A stretch of DNA of 64,000 bases, from contig WPIO01000006.1 in assembly GCA_009760855.2 (NCBI GenBank), positions 2,406,501 to 2,470,500 of the forward strand, written 5' to 3'. The notes beneath the pieces are model-generated. The model was given only the letters and a program-made list of their open reading frames with translations. It ran no database searches and was not told where the DNA came from. The stretch's first letter is position 1. The number at the start of each line of letters is the position of its first letter. A program made the translations under genes and the position numbers. Source of the stretch: Cristatella mucedo (taxonomy: Eukaryota; Bryozoa; Phylactolaemata; Cristatellidae). Below are positions 23,272-34,919 of the stretch, piece by piece.

Positions 23272-24714
23272 ATGACGCCTTGTTCCAGTAGCTATATTTC
23301 CGAGACCACCCCACCCGGGTTCTCATTCTATCAGTCCATGCGTTCTGACAAGGTTGGTGGCGGGTTTGCAATTGTTGTTCGCGAATCGTTTGGCTATAAA
23401 ATGTGCAGTTTCTCGTATGGGTCATCGTTTGAATCGGTTGCTATCAGGTCTTCATCAAAGACAATGCCTCTCACCGTTGTGATATACCGGCCTCCTTATG
23501 GTTGTCTAAACTTGTTTATAGAGGAGTTTTCAGAGTTCCTCGCTCTAATATTTGTGTGTGACAGGCCGCTACTGATTGTAGGAGACTTCAATATTCACGT
23601 TGACAACCCTAGCAACAGCCAGGTCTGCTCATTTCTTGACTGTCTGGAGAATTTTGGTTTGACCCAACACGTTAATCATAGCACCCACGTCGGTGGCCAC
23701 ATTCTAGATCTCGTGATCACTAAGGATGTTCTCCCCACTGACTTTGTGGTGTGCCCACTGACCCTCTCAGATAATTGTTCGGTCTCGTTTACTGTTCCTG
23801 CTCCCTCGTACGTGCAGGGCAATGTTGAATTTGCCAAACGACGTAACTTACAAAGCATTGACATGGACAAGTTTTTGAAATCTGTTTGTGATGCAGGCCT
23901 TCTTGATCTGCATTCAGACCCGACCGGCAGCCTCGATACCCTTACTGATGCGATTAACATGACACTCAGGAGTGCTCTTGACAAGCATGCTCCCGTTCGC
24001 TCTATCCGTGTTCAAAGTCGTCGAGATTGCTTTCAATTTACAAAAAAGCTCCTTAAGATGCGCCGTGTTAAGCGCAGGCTTGAACGTCGTTTAAAAAAAT
24101 CGGGGTCTGGTGCAGATATAGTCAATTTTAAAGACTTCCTTCGAGTTTACACCCAAAAGCTTAAAAAAGCCAGGGCTTCTTTTTTCATTAGAAAACTGAA
24201 TTCCTGCCAGTCGGACACTAAACAGATTTTAAAGTCAGTAAACCATTTACTGGCCAATGCTGTCAGGTCTGACTCCCCAGATATTAAGGGCTCAGCCGAA
24301 AAGTTTTCAGCCATCTTTACTGAAAAAATTGTGCACATTCGTGCCTCCATTAAGCCCCCTCCGACCAAAGCAATCGCCGTTCCTCAACCTGTGACCTTTC
24401 TTAAAAGTTTCTCCGATGTTTCTGCCTGTCATGTGGCTGCCTTAATAAGGTCTAGCAAAAAGAGCTCGTCTCCTGAAGACCCTATACCTTCATCTCTGTG
24501 GTCTTCACTTGCAGACCAACTTAGCCCTGCCATAACCAAGATTTTTAATGCTTCTTTGGGAAAAGGGGTCGTCCCCAAGTCCTTCAAATCGGCAATCGTT
24601 AGACCTATTCTTAAAAAGCCTGGATTAGACACAGAGGTCCTAGCAAACTATCGTCCAGTTTCCCTTCTTCCGTTCTTATCAAAGATTCTTGAAAAATTGT
24701 TGCTAGGCAGCTAG
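23272..24714 (+). CDS. LINE family B endonuclease and linker
   Basis: The 480-codon frame encodes an APE-type endonuclease that nicks target DNA for reverse transcription. GDFNIHVDN lies near residue 103. The usual SDH near the end of the domain is SDN here, a possible loss of the catalytic His. After the endonuclease comes a basic linker (KKLLKMRRVKRRLERRLKK), then the start of the reverse transcriptase (YRPVSLLPFLSK). The frame stops after a one-base frameshift near 24,700, and the remainder of the same ORF continues at 24,738. The first residues of the domain are missing. Confidence 0.8.
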   Translation: MTPCSSSYISETTPPGFSFYQSMRSDKVGGGFAIVVRESFGYKMCSFSYGSSFESVAIRSSSKTMPLTVVIYRPPYGCLNLFIEEFSEFLALIFVCDRPLLIVGDFNIHVDNPSNSQVCSFLDCLENFGLTQHVNHSTHVGGHILDLVITKDVLPTDFVVCPLTLSDNCSVSFTVPAPSYVQGNVEFAKRRNLQSIDMDKFLKSVCDAGLLDLHSDPTGSLDTLTDAINMTLRSALDKHAPVRSIRVQSRRDCFQFTKKLLKMRRVKRRLERRLKKSGSGADIVNFKDFLRVYTQKLKKARASFFIRKLNSCQSDTKQILKSVNHLLANAVRSDSPDIKGSAEKFSAIFTEKIVHIRASIKPPPTKAIAVPQPVTFLKSFSDVSACHVAALIRSSKKSSSPEDPIPSSLWSSLADQLSPAITKIFNASLGKGVVPKSFKSAIVRPILKKPGLDTEVLANYRPVSLLPFLSKILEKLLLGS

Positions 24715-24737
24715 TTGAACATATTGAAAATAATGGA

Positions 24738-26120
24738 ATGTCAGAAACATTTCAATCAGGTTTCAAGAGGCAGCACTCTACTGAAACTGCTCTCCTCCGT
24801 GTTAACAATGACATTCTACGTGGCAACGACGACGGGAATGTCACTGCCCTAGCTCTGCTAGATCTGTCTGCTGCCTTCGACACCATTGATCACGAAGTTC
24901 TGCTTGAACGATTGAGAACAACGATCGGTCTGGCAGACGAAGCACTGGCGTGGTTTAAATCATACTTGTCTGATCGTGTTCAATCCGTGTCGTGTGGGGG
25001 TCAGGTCTCAGACATGAGAAGGGTCACCTGTGGAGTCCCTCAAGGGTCTGTACTTGGTCCCTTGCTGTTCTCCATTTATATGCAACCTCTGGGAAAAGTG
25101 ATTAAGGCCCATGGAATAGGATATCACTTCTATGCTGACGATACTCAGTTGTATTTGTCATTTAAACCGTCGGAATCTGCTGCAGCAACTGAGAAACTGA
25201 ATGCTTGCCTTGCCGATATTCGATCCTGGATGTCGGAAAACTTCCTGAAATTAAATGACGATAAAACCGAACTGCTTCTCATAGGACACCCTAAGCGTGT
25301 GGCTGGATTAAAAGGCTTTGCTGTTCTAATAGGTGATGCTATTGTGCGACCTTCACCACGTGCTCGTAATCTAGGTGTCGTGTTCGACTGCTGCCTCAAT
25401 TTCAAAAGCTTCATTCAGAAGACTGCCTCTACAGCTAGCCATCACATCCGATCCCTATCCAAGATTAGAAGTTGTCTCCCACAGTGGCTTGTAAAAAATT
25501 TAACTAGCTCTTCTGTTCTGTCTCGGCTTGATTATTGTAATTCCCTTTTGGCTGGGCTACCAAAGAAAGCTATTATGCCACTACAGCGGACTATGAATAT
25601 GGCTGCAAGACTGGTATTCAAGTCCCAGCGGTTTGAGCACGTGTCACCTTTGCTGAAAGAGCTAGGATGGTTGCCGGTTGAGCAAAGGATACAGAGCAAA
25701 GTTCTTACGCTGACCCACAAGGCCCGCCACAGCTTGGCTCCTTCGTACCTAGCTGAACTGCTGTATCAGTTTCAGCCTGTTCGCGCCCTCAGGTCCTGTG
25801 TGGACAATAAATTAGCTGTCCCATTCCTCCGCTTAAAGACAGTTGGCAACAGAAGCTTTAGCTGTGCAGGTCCTAGACTGTGGAACTCTCTTCCACAATT
25901 CTTACGCAACGACAACTACTCTCCAACTGCCGACTATGGCACATCTTTTTCAGCGGTCCTGAACTGCTACTTCTATTCTACTCACTACCTCAACTGCTCT
26001 CCTAGCTCTGCTATGCTTCCCACTTTCTCTTTGTTGCGTGAGACGAAGTCTGTTGGCTACCGAATGCGTACCGAAAGCCGCTTAGGATGTGAGTTCGCTA
26101 TACAAAACTCTCCTGCGTAA
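24738..26120 (+). CDS. LINE family B reverse transcriptase
   Basis: The 460-codon frame starts inside the domain. Motif A (LLDLSAAFDTIDH) is at 40-52, motif B ([10 protein letters not shown]) at 99-108 and YADD at 132-135. The family C-terminal segment follows, with SRLDYCNSLLAGLP and LGWLPVEQRI. The frame is otherwise intact, so this copy is relatively young. The ATG at 24,738 is incidental because the real ORF is continuous with 23,272-24,714 apart from the frameshift. Confidence 0.85.
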   Translation: MSETFQSGFKRQHSTETALLRVNNDILRGNDDGNVTALALLDLSAAFDTIDHEVLLERLRTTIGLADEALAWFKSYLSDRVQSVSCGGQVSDMRRVTCGVPQGSVLGPLLFSIYMQPLGKVIKAHGIGYHFYADDTQLYLSFKPSESAAATEKLNACLADIRSWMSENFLKLNDDKTELLLIGHPKRVAGLKGFAVLIGDAIVRPSPRARNLGVVFDCCLNFKSFIQKTASTASHHIRSLSKIRSCLPQWLVKNLTSSSVLSRLDYCNSLLAGLPKKAIMPLQRTMNMAARLVFKSQRFEHVSPLLKELGWLPVEQRIQSKVLTLTHKARHSLAPSYLAELLYQFQPVRALRSCVDNKLAVPFLRLKTVGNRSFSCAGPRLWNSLPQFLRNDNYSPTADYGTSFSAVLNCYFYSTHYLNCSPSSAMLPTFSLLRETKSVGYRMRTESRLGCEFAIQNSPA

Positions 26121-26170
26121 CACCCACGTGGTCTTTATGACTTTGTGGAGTTACTGACGGAGATACATAA

Positions 26171-27297
26171 ATATCGCCTCACCGAACCCGGATATTTTTG
26201 TGTCCACCAGCACAAAAATACGCTGCGTACGAAGCTAACGCCGCTGCTGACATCAATAGTAGTGTCGTTAAGGATTTGCAGGCTTGTGCGACAGGAGATT
26301 CAACTGCTTATCTTTAAGCGAGTACATCTGAATGTCGACGAACCCGTCGCACGCGTTCATTCCCTTGTAAAGTACGGCTCTGAATTGCTGTTGTTCAGCT
26401 GGAACTCATCTCTATTCTCAGCCACAAATTACTCGCTTCGAGACGTTCGCGGAATGCGAATATTCCACGCAGTGAGGAAATCTTTTTTTAATCTAGATCT
26501 CTGCTTTGGCTAGCTTAGCACTACCGCCCCAACCGATACGTTTTGCTAACATCGTCCTTAAGACAGGTGACGACATGAAAAACTACCACTGTCGATGTGA
26601 CAAGTGCCGATGTCGATGTGACAAGAGTCCGCCCTGCTGCGATCTTTGCAGGCAAGTCGGGCACACAAATGCGATTGCCCATATAAGCAAATTTATTGAG
26701 CACACTTGACCGGTATTTGTGTTCAAGATTACGTCTTTTATTAGCTGGTTCCGATTTGCTATAGACGCTACCTGCTTCCGAGTAGGTCTCCGCCGCGCCG
26801 GTCTCGCGCTGGTCAACTCAGCGGGCATGCATCACCGACGCCTCGGCAGGCCGGCATCGGCGGCACTGCTGTAATGTTGAGCGTCCGAGTGGCTGCGCTG
26901 TCGTCTCAAGTCCGCATGTCAGTGCTGTAAAACTAGCATGCGGCGATTTCAACGAAGATGCCACAGCAGTGTTCCGGTAGCAGCAACGCAATATTTTCAT
27001 CTGACGCTCAACGCGGCACCAGCTCAGAGCCGCTCTCAGCTATGCGTCCTCGTCTCGCCCGCACTCCATTTGCACCGGGTCTCCTAGCCCCACCACCTAC
27101 CGCCCTCAAACAGTCCACAAGTAGCCCGTCGAAGACGGACCGGAAACCGCGCAAGGCTGAGGTCGCGTAAAAAGGCAAGGCGCAGGAATTTTATTACCCA
27201 CGTCACCCAAGTCGAAGCGACGAGAGCATTTCCCCTGCATTTGGTCGCCCTTGCAGCGAACGCCCCGCTCTGTTCGAAAGTCAAGCGGAGCTCAGCT
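26171..27297. other. 3' flank of sulfotransferase copy B; no separate gene
   Basis: It contains a canonical AATAAA on the minus strand at 27,195-27,190, about 100 nt after the sulfotransferase stop codon, which is a plausible polyadenylation signal. A Cys-rich frame at 26,506-26,709 comes from a repeated CGATGTGACAAG motif and is not accepted as a gene. Confidence 0.45.
27190..27195 (-). promoter_or_regulatory. Candidate polyadenylation signal of sulfotransferase copy B
   Basis: AATAAA on the minus strand, 103 nt downstream of the stop codon at 27,298-27,300. Inferred from position only. Confidence 0.45.
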
Positions 27298-27551
27298 TCA
27301 GGAGTGTAGTGGGTGTGCTGCGTAGCCATACAGCATTGCATCCGCTTTGTATATGTCGACCAGCCGCTTGAGCACGTGACTGCTCAGCGACCCGTAGTTC
27401 TTATCGTAGGTCAGCCGTGTCGTGTTGGACTCTTCCGACTTCCGGCGCTTGACCGAGTTTATCGCTTTCCAGTATTCATCGGGTGTCTTGGTTCGCGGAA
27501 GGACAGCCTTGAACAGATAGTCCAAGTCATCTCCAAACGTTTCGAGTGTCG
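27298..27551 (-). CDS. Carbohydrate sulfotransferase, terminal exon, copy B
   Basis: The exon follows a good acceptor (pyrimidine-rich CTTGCCGTTGCAG on the minus strand) and begins with two bases that complete the codon split at the exon-1 donor (phase 1 with phase 1). The 83 codons that follow contain ETFGDDLDYLFKAV and, near the end, VLKRLVDIYKADAMLYGY. This is the pattern of the C-terminus of the CHST8-14/HNK-1 family, where an ETxxxDxxYL block follows the Y(I/V)GK region and an (L/I)YxxDxxxF/YGY block ends the protein. With exon 1 it gives a 421-residue enzyme, a normal size for the family. The intron is about 6.36 kb. Confidence 0.8.
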
Positions 27552-27599
27552 CTGCAACGGCAAGCGAGCGCCAGGTGAGTTTGCGAACAGGAAAACTTG

Positions 27600-27884
27600 A
27601 ATACAACTCCTAAAGCGAGCGGAGAGTTGCTTCCGGGTTCTAGAATCTTCGAGAGAGTGCCCAGACGCACGAGCAACTACTGGCTGGTTGAAGCTGGAAC
27701 GAAGCCGAAACCGCCGGAACGAGTGCGTGCATCATGTGAAGCGCTAGTGCGCGCGTGCAGCTGCGACGCCTCGAGACCAAACTCGCTGAGGCTGCCCGGA
27801 ACGAAGGCGGTGGCGAGCGGAAGCACTCGTGTGGCACTAGCATTGCACCAGATGTATACACTTGACTTCGCAGCCCGGAAGACC
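27600..27884. other. Intron of sulfotransferase copy B; no gene
   Basis: Unremarkable sequence between the terminal exon and LINE relics. Confidence 0.4.
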
Positions 27885-28440
27885 GGTTTGCAGTGAGCTG
27901 CAGAGGTCGAGACGGGATGTCACAAATTTGTGGTCCAACTCGGATGCGGTCTATCACTGTCTAAGGAGGCCGACTTTGTTTGATTTTACCTCGCAGAAAA
28001 TTGGCGGACATGCCTGCGGAGCTAATGCGATTGTCTAGTAAAAGGTCACTTTGTAAAGGACATCAAGACTTTCGACCAAAGGCTCACGAAATACGCGTAC
28101 CTAGCCTATTTTTGGGATATGCATCCAGTTTCTAAGTAACACTTAGTTTGCCCTACCTAGTAACTTGGTGTAATCATCTTTCAATTTATAAAAGTTCATT
28201 GCAATCAATGCGGCAATGTCAGCAATACATAAAACAAGAATGTTGGTAGGAGTTTGCCGTGCTTGAAGGCTGTGAAAGATCGACGCATAGGTACAGCTGC
28301 GTGTTATTGGCTTTAAATTAAAGCCTGGATTATGTCTGGCAATTACATCGGCAAGGCTCCCACGAATTACTGCAATACAGAAACCATTTTTACGATAAAT
28401 ATCAGAAAACTGTGGTCTAGATTCCAAATTATACACAACG
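27885..28440 (-). mobile_element. LINE family A relic
   Basis: The minus-strand translation shows SLADVIARHNPGFNL, then MNFYKLKDDYTKLL and a decayed remainder matching the reverse transcriptase region around and after the YADD motif. Heavily mutated; 3' end not present. Confidence 0.65.
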
Positions 28441-29845
28441 GTGCAATGGACTTATCAACCAAATATCGTGCAATTTCTCTTACGAATTCTCAAGCTAGGA
28501 TATAATTAGGATCTCAGACGTCTAGTGGCCCAGCCCGAATCGCAGACAAAAAAGTTTAAACTCCAATAAAGCTGCTGCTTACATGACAAGTATACTCAAA
28601 TTGCGCTTTAAATTCCAAATTATAGATAACAGCGTTCCACATTTACCCACCAGATTTGATGCGATAGTACTCTTGCGTTTTTATGCTCTACCTCCAGCTG
28701 CAGGCCCAGATAGCAGCCATTAATAATCGAACAGTGATACTGCTGCTATTTTCATAATAAGCGTATTCAAGACTGCGATTTTGATTCCACATTGCGGAAA
28801 GCAGTGTGCCGGATTTCCCAAGTAAACTCTATGTGACTCTTGCTTTCACGTTTTTATGCTATCGCCTCCGATGGCTCGGCCCAGATGGTAGCACAAAACG
28901 TTCAAACGGTAATAAAGCAGGATTTTCTATAAAATTACTTCTGGAAACTGTGGTTTTGATTGAAACTTGTATGAACAATGTTCCAAATCGACCGAAAAAC
29001 TTTAATACAACTGCGCTCGTCCGTTCTCATGCAATGATCTCCAATAGCTCGGGCCAGCCAGCCTCAGTACACAATCACTCACTACTGCGAGACCGCTGCC
29101 CATTTAACAACCGGCATTGTGCAGCTGTGGTTCATAGAAAACAATGCTTTGACTTTAATGTCTAAATTTCAAGCACGTGGGCATGCACGTTCTGATGCTA
29201 TAGCTGTGATACAACTGTAATTTCTATAAAAAGCGTCGCTTACCTGGGTTTTGATTCTACATCATCGAAAAAGGTGCTCCGAGTTTTAAAAGCAATTTTT
29301 CACGGCATAGTGGTTGAGCATTCTCAAACTATGGCCTCTATTGGCCCGGACCAGCGAACCTCCCTATACATTCAAACCGAGATGCAGCTGCCAATTCCAC
29401 ACAAGGCATAGATAGCATCACCGTGGTTTTGATTCCACATTACAGAAAGCGATGTTCCGTGTTCACCCTAAAAATTGCATGCTACTGCACGTGGTCGATT
29501 TCAGGCTATGACCTTAAATCGTCCGGGACAGCCTGCAAAACAGCTGCCATTTCCACGATAAGCTTTGAGGAACATCGGTTTTTATTCTACGTCACAGAGA
29601 ACAGTATTGTGGTTTTACCCACTAAATTAGTTAGAGATAAAGTTCTATGGGGACATTAGTATTAAATTCCTTGACATTGCCGGTGTGGGCGTTCTCATGC
29701 TATGGCCTCCGATGGGTTGGAACGGCCAGCCTCCCTAAATATTCAAACTACGATACGGCTACCATTTGCATAATAGGTGTTCTAAAACTGTGGTTTTGAT
29801 TCCAAATTAAAGAAAGTGTTTCTGGCTTAACCACCTACATGTAGT
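28440..29845. repeat. Diverged satellite, about 175-bp monomers
   Basis: The landmark TTTTATGCTATCGCCTCCGA and its relatives occur near 28,675, 28,847, 29,021, 29,186, 29,490 and 29,690, mostly 165-200 bp apart. From about 29,035 it matches copy A (1-1,240). Confidence 0.7.
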
Positions 29846-32545
29846 TCCAGGCATTGGGAGCATACTAACTAAGGCTCAGTCTCCAAGGGTTTTGAGGTTC
29901 ATACGAGGTTTGGGTAGACAATTATAATCCGAAAAGCTAGTACTACTATTCTAAGCCTGGTGGGGAGTAGATCTGATACGTACGCTGGGCCAAAGAATGG
30001 AGGCATCTAAAAGTGGGTGACAGACCATTGAAGTTGATGCACTGCTTGACTGGCATCTAATGCAGTTCAGTGAGAACTTGTGTCATTTGGAAACTGCGAT
30101 GCTCACGAAAGCCAAGTCTGGCTGTAGAGTTTGGCATCAAATTCAAGCGCCTGAATGCCCAGACCGGTAAGCCAGCAAGCAGTGAGTTACAGAAGTCGAG
30201 ACGGAATGTCAAAAATGTCTGGACCAATTTAGATGTATTATCCCTGCCTAAGCAAGCCCAAACTTAGCAATATTTTAACAATCTTATGTAGATAAAAACA
30301 TGCAGATTTCCCTATGGAGCTGATGTGGCAATCTTTTGAAAGGTCACTTTGAAGGAGGACACCTAGAATTCGAGCAGATGTAACAGAAATGTACTGGCAG
30401 GGTGGATTTTGAGCTTTATGTTTTGCCTTTGCTGAATTTCAGTTGGTTTGCCCATAACTAGTAGATTGGTTTTGTCGTCATTCAATTAAAGAAAGTTTGC
30501 TGCCATGTGTGTGTGGATGTAATTAAGACATGCAATTAGGGAGTATAGAGAATTCGACGTGCTAGATGACTGGTAGAGATCAAAGCCAAGTTACAACTGA
30601 GTATGCATATAATTTTAAGCCTAGTTTGTACTTGGCGATCGCATCGGCATGAGCGAGAGTATAAACGGTGAAAATAATATGAGCAAGCACAGAGCCCTGA
30701 GGTAACCTATACTTCAGTGGTTCCTCGGATGACCTTTATCCGTTTACATCAATACTCTAGGTGTCTCCCACTAAGTTAGGACCTGAACCATTGAGCTGCA
30801 GTGCCAGTGATGCCCAGGCGAGACGAGAGGCACACGAGACGTACTTGGTGACCGATAGTATCAAAAGCTGTCGAAAGCTCAAGCAAAACAAGCAGAGATT
30901 CCCTGCCCAAGTCTGCATTCTGAGGATCTTTATACGCCCTAAGCAACGCCGACTCATAGGATTGATTAGCTCCGATACCAGACTAGAAATTACTAGCAAG
31001 ATTTGCAGTTTTAATAGGTGAGTTCAGCTGGTCTGCCATGACTTATTCCGGTGTCTTCGATAGGAATGGTAGAAAGGAGAAAAAAGAAAGTGGAAGTTGC
31101 TCAAGATCTCCTCTTTTTCTAGTACCACTTTCTTAAATAGTGGCGTGACAACAGCCTTCTTGAAAGGTTGTGAGATATTAACTGGGGCTAATGGCATATT
31201 TACAATGTTATTTAGGCTTGGCAGCAGCAGATCTATGCATCATAACAGTTGGACATGTTGTGACCGACCCAATCTAGAGTTGTCTTCTTTGATTGGGATA
31301 TGAACTTTAGGATGAGGTCACTCGTGGCCTCTTTGAATGTAGACATTGAGGTGTTGCTTGGATTTCAGTGACAGGACTCCTGGGAGGTACTTTCACCCTA
31401 GGGGTGAACTCCAACATTTTTGGCTTGTGCACCTGTGATTCAACTATGTTTTCATATTAGCTTGACTTGGCATTTACTGGGATTGGTTGGTATGATCTAC
31501 AGTAGTCCTATTATGCATTTCGATGGACAGTCAGTTTTGCTTTTATGTAAGCTTTTTCAAGCTTGCATTTAGTATACCTAGCTAGTTAAATGTCTGCACA
31601 AAGCGATAGGGGTGTTTGGGAGATGGCGATTCACAGTGCACCCAGTCAGTGGTGCAAACTCATCGAGCATGTCTGCCAGTGTCATTTTGAAGCATTCTAA
31701 TAATGAAGACATGTCGGTAGAGGGATTTAGAAACAGGGCGAAAAATAACATTCTCTCGTGGACAGTATCGACGTCAAGGGTCTGTAGGTATCGCGATTCA
31801 AGGTGACTTGCGGTGCAGACAAGGGCGCATTCTTGAGACTGAATGAGATCTGAATGTGGTCAGATAAGCAGATATTTTTAATAATAGGTGATGACAGCAT
31901 GCACTTGTAGGAGAAAATTTGATCGAGTGTGTGACCCTTGATGTGATTAGGGCCATTCACGTGAGCCACAAGAGACAACGAGTCAGTCAGCTCACAAAAT
32001 TCGGTGCTGAAAGCGTCAAATAAGTTATCAAAATGAATGTTAAAATCACCCATACAGAGGAAAGCTTGAATTATTGTACACAAAATTGAAATAAAATCAC
32101 GGAAATCCTATAAGAAAAAGGACTCTATAAAGATTGGAGCGATATTGACGGGAGCGATAGACAGCTGCCATCATTGGCAGCTTTTTTGTTAGACAATTCA
32201 AAACAGTAGATTCGAAAGACTGATTGGGAAGGGCTGCAAATGGCTTGAAATTGAAGAATGAACGTGTGATAAGAGCAACGTCACCACCAGTTTTTTTTTT
32301 TTTTGGTCTCGGGGTTTGAAGGAAAGAGAATTCTGTTAAGGGCTTTGCTAATAGCCGGGCGACTGACCGATTTCAGCAAGATTTCGGTCACGGAGAGCAG
32401 GTCCAATTCATTCTCAGTAGTTAAGTAATGCATCATGAAGAGCATTGAGCGAGGATTCCAAAGATGAGCGTTAAGATGGCCGCCGGTATTGTGACAGACC
32501 TGATGACCACTATGCTTTTCTGTGCTAGAGAAACTCACAGTAGTG
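29846..32545 (-). mobile_element. Old LINE, copy B counterpart without nested insertion
   Basis: Read on the minus strand, it runs from the endonuclease (GDFNIHFDN near 32,040) through the reverse transcriptase motif-B region (PQGSVLAH near 30,695) to the C-terminal segment near 29,900. The 3' UTR and tail were removed by the B deletion. A T12 run (32,292-32,303) replaces part of the copy A sequence. Confidence 0.8.
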
Positions 32546-33907
32546 CCTGGGGAAGATCACGCAGGGTGGCTCGAGACAATGCTGAGAATATTGAACGGGC
32601 GGGGCCTCCGGTCGCGGCGACGCACAGGCTTCGTGGTGGTTTTCTTTTGAAGTGCATAATTTATGGATCTTAGCAACAGCGACAGCATCTAGGAATGCAT
32701 TTGAACGATTATAATAAAACAATAATAGGTAAGCACGATCGTAGGTAATAGCCACGATACTAGTTACCCCTTCTATACCCTTGTTGCCTAAGAATCTAAT
32801 GCCGCTACCGCCGGTGTTGCTGACCCCGCCCCGAGCAGTAAGCGTTTAGATGTCCATTGGCACGTAATTCCTCACGCCCTACGGTCAAACAAACATTGGC
32901 TAATCTTTAAGCAGATCTTAGCTGTATTGGTTTCCGTATACGATGTTCGTAAGAAGTTTGATTTTTGTAAGATAAGTCTGAAGCGGGCAGGAAATGCTAG
33001 TAGCCTTTGGCGTCGGGAGGCGAGAATGGAAATTAAGATAAGTTCACCAAGCACATGGATGGCCTCGGTATGCCTCATTATTTAGAAAATCCTCATATGA
33101 TTGTTACCCGTTGACGGCAATAGCCTGGATTCTTACAATGAGATCATAACTGGACTAGTGTAGTGCAGTGGCAGTGATGCCCATACGAGATGACGGACTT
33201 GGTGATCAAAGGTGTAAGAAACCGCTACGATAATAATAATATTAAATTTATATAGCACCCTGAGAGATCTCAATCTCTTTAGGGCGTTAAGTATATTCAG
33301 GAAAGAATGTATATGCTGAAAAGTAATGTAACTGCTACTTAATTTACTCAGTGCTTAATTAAAATGAGGAAACATGTCAGGCAGAGCATATTCAGTCATC
33401 AGGACTCACACACTAATGCCCGCTTTTTACCGGCTCTCTCTAACTTTCCAACGGATGAAAGACACGTTTGCCCCTAAAACCGCCGCCAACTTTCAAAGAT
33501 GGATTGACCGTGAGCTTTGAAGTTTCTTTTTATTGGCTGAGATAAACTCGCGAATGCTTAACCCGACAGCCGAACTCGTGGAGAGCGAGTAGCATTTGTT
33601 TCGGTGCAACGCTGACGCAACGCTGAAGCTTTCGTTTCCACTCGAGACGCAAGAAAAAGAAATCGTTACCAGGTACCTATATACGAGCTTTAGATTTCCT
33701 CTAAGGGTGGCACGCAGCCGCACGACGGCCGCTCACCTTTTAAAAGATACTATTAAGGCACCCCGATAGAACAGCTGAATATTCAGCCACTCAAGGCCTT
33801 CGCTGGCTTCACAAAAACACGAACACACATGCTCACACACACATACACACAATGCATGCATTGCGAATGCGAGTGCATGGCCTGCAGCTGGAAAGTGCGC
33901 TGCTTAC
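32546..33907. other. Intron sequence of sulfotransferase copy B, near-identical to copy A
   Basis: No gene. It matches 7,640-9,004 with about one difference per several hundred bases by eye. Confidence 0.6.
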
Positions 33908-34919
33908 CAATGTAGGTGTACTTATTTCGACAAGGTGAGCAGTGCCAGCTAATGGGTGCCACGTGTCCATTTAGCTCGCCTCTGCTGTCCACGCGATCCA
34001 GAATGCATTCGGCGAACTCGGCGAACGTGAGCGGTGTGCGGCCGCGGAGCGTCTTGTTGTGGTGCTCGTAGCACGATTCAGCTATGATGTTTCTCTCTTC
34101 TACAAACTTGTTTGTGTACGCCGACACCAGCCTCTCCCACGGATCGCGAACGATCAGCACCGAGTTCGGCAGAAAGTGGGCGGGCGAAGCAGCTCTCGGA
34201 AACATGGACGCCGTGCAAATGTGGATGTTCCGCTTGCCGCATCTGTTTCCGGTGGTGCGGTCGAGGAAGACCTTAAACGTCGTCGAGGCGCACTTGGCGA
34301 TGCAGCAGTAAGTGAGACCGAGGCTGTCGAGGTTGAACACCGTGCCCTGGTTGCCTGTCATCAGCGAGCTGCTGTTGCACGCTGCTCGTAGCCTCGCCTG
34401 CCGCGTTCGCTGCAGCGCCTCCATGCGAGGCAGAAACTCGTCGTCCGCTTCCTCTCCCTCCGCTCCATTTGCTTCCTCTGCTACCTTTACTTCCTTCACT
34501 TCCGCTTGTTCCACTTCCGCTTCCGATTCCTCCACTTCCGCTTCTTCCGATTCCTCCACTTCCGATTCCTCCACTTCCGCTTCCTCTTCATCCGTCTCCT
34601 CTGCTTCCGCTTCTTCTGCTTCCGCTTCCTCGCCGTCGTGGCTGTCTGTAATAGCAGCGGGCGCTCTGCGGCGCTCGTTCGAGCCACTACTCAGACTGTC
34701 GCTGGTCGCTAGTGCGTCGTGCCTAAGATGGCTTGTCCGCGCGAGACGATTGGAGTGGTCCGTTCCAACGGCCGTCCGGAACAAGAGCAAGAGTGAAGGA
34801 GCATCGCGGAAGTTGGTGATCACGACGCAACAGGCGAACGCCAGCACTCCAAGCACGCAGCAGCGCACCCATAGTTTCTTTGTCATTTTTCTGAAATAAG
34901 AGCATGGAGGTGAATTCAC
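33908..34919 (-). CDS. Carbohydrate sulfotransferase (CHST8-14/HNK-1ST-like), exon 1, copy B
   Basis: This exon encodes residues 1-337 plus one base of a type II Golgi sulfotransferase, which should transfer sulfate from PAPS to a glycan. A short cytoplasmic tail is followed by an anchor at about 19-37. The stem includes an acidic EEAEAEE/EVEES-type repeat at about 96-161. The 5'-PSB loop (IAKCASTTFK) is at 207-216 and the 3'-PB loop (VLIVRDPWERLVSAY) at 254-268, with several Cys as usual in the family. The exon ends at a G|GTAAGC donor; reading past it gives non-homologous sequence, which supports splicing to 27,298-27,551. Exact glycan substrate cannot be told. MTKKLW at residue 12 is an alternative start. 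Confidence 0.88.

Larger units (their letters stand above)
23240..26170 (+). mobile_element. LINE family B, nearly complete, CR1/L2-like
   Basis: The element contains most of the endonuclease, the linker, the reverse transcriptase and the C-terminal segment, plus a short 3' UTR ending GTGGAGTTACTGACGGAGAT. It is truncated within the N-terminal part of the endonuclease. Family B lacks the ATT tail and hairpin of family A, and partial copies lie at 15,810, 21,790 and 59,220. One frameshift near 24,700 separates the two long frames. Confidence 0.85.

Noticed and set aside
26506-26709. Cys-rich 67-residue frame (CDKC repeats)
   Set aside because: It derives from a short internal DNA repeat of GATGTGACAAG; no start context or homology.
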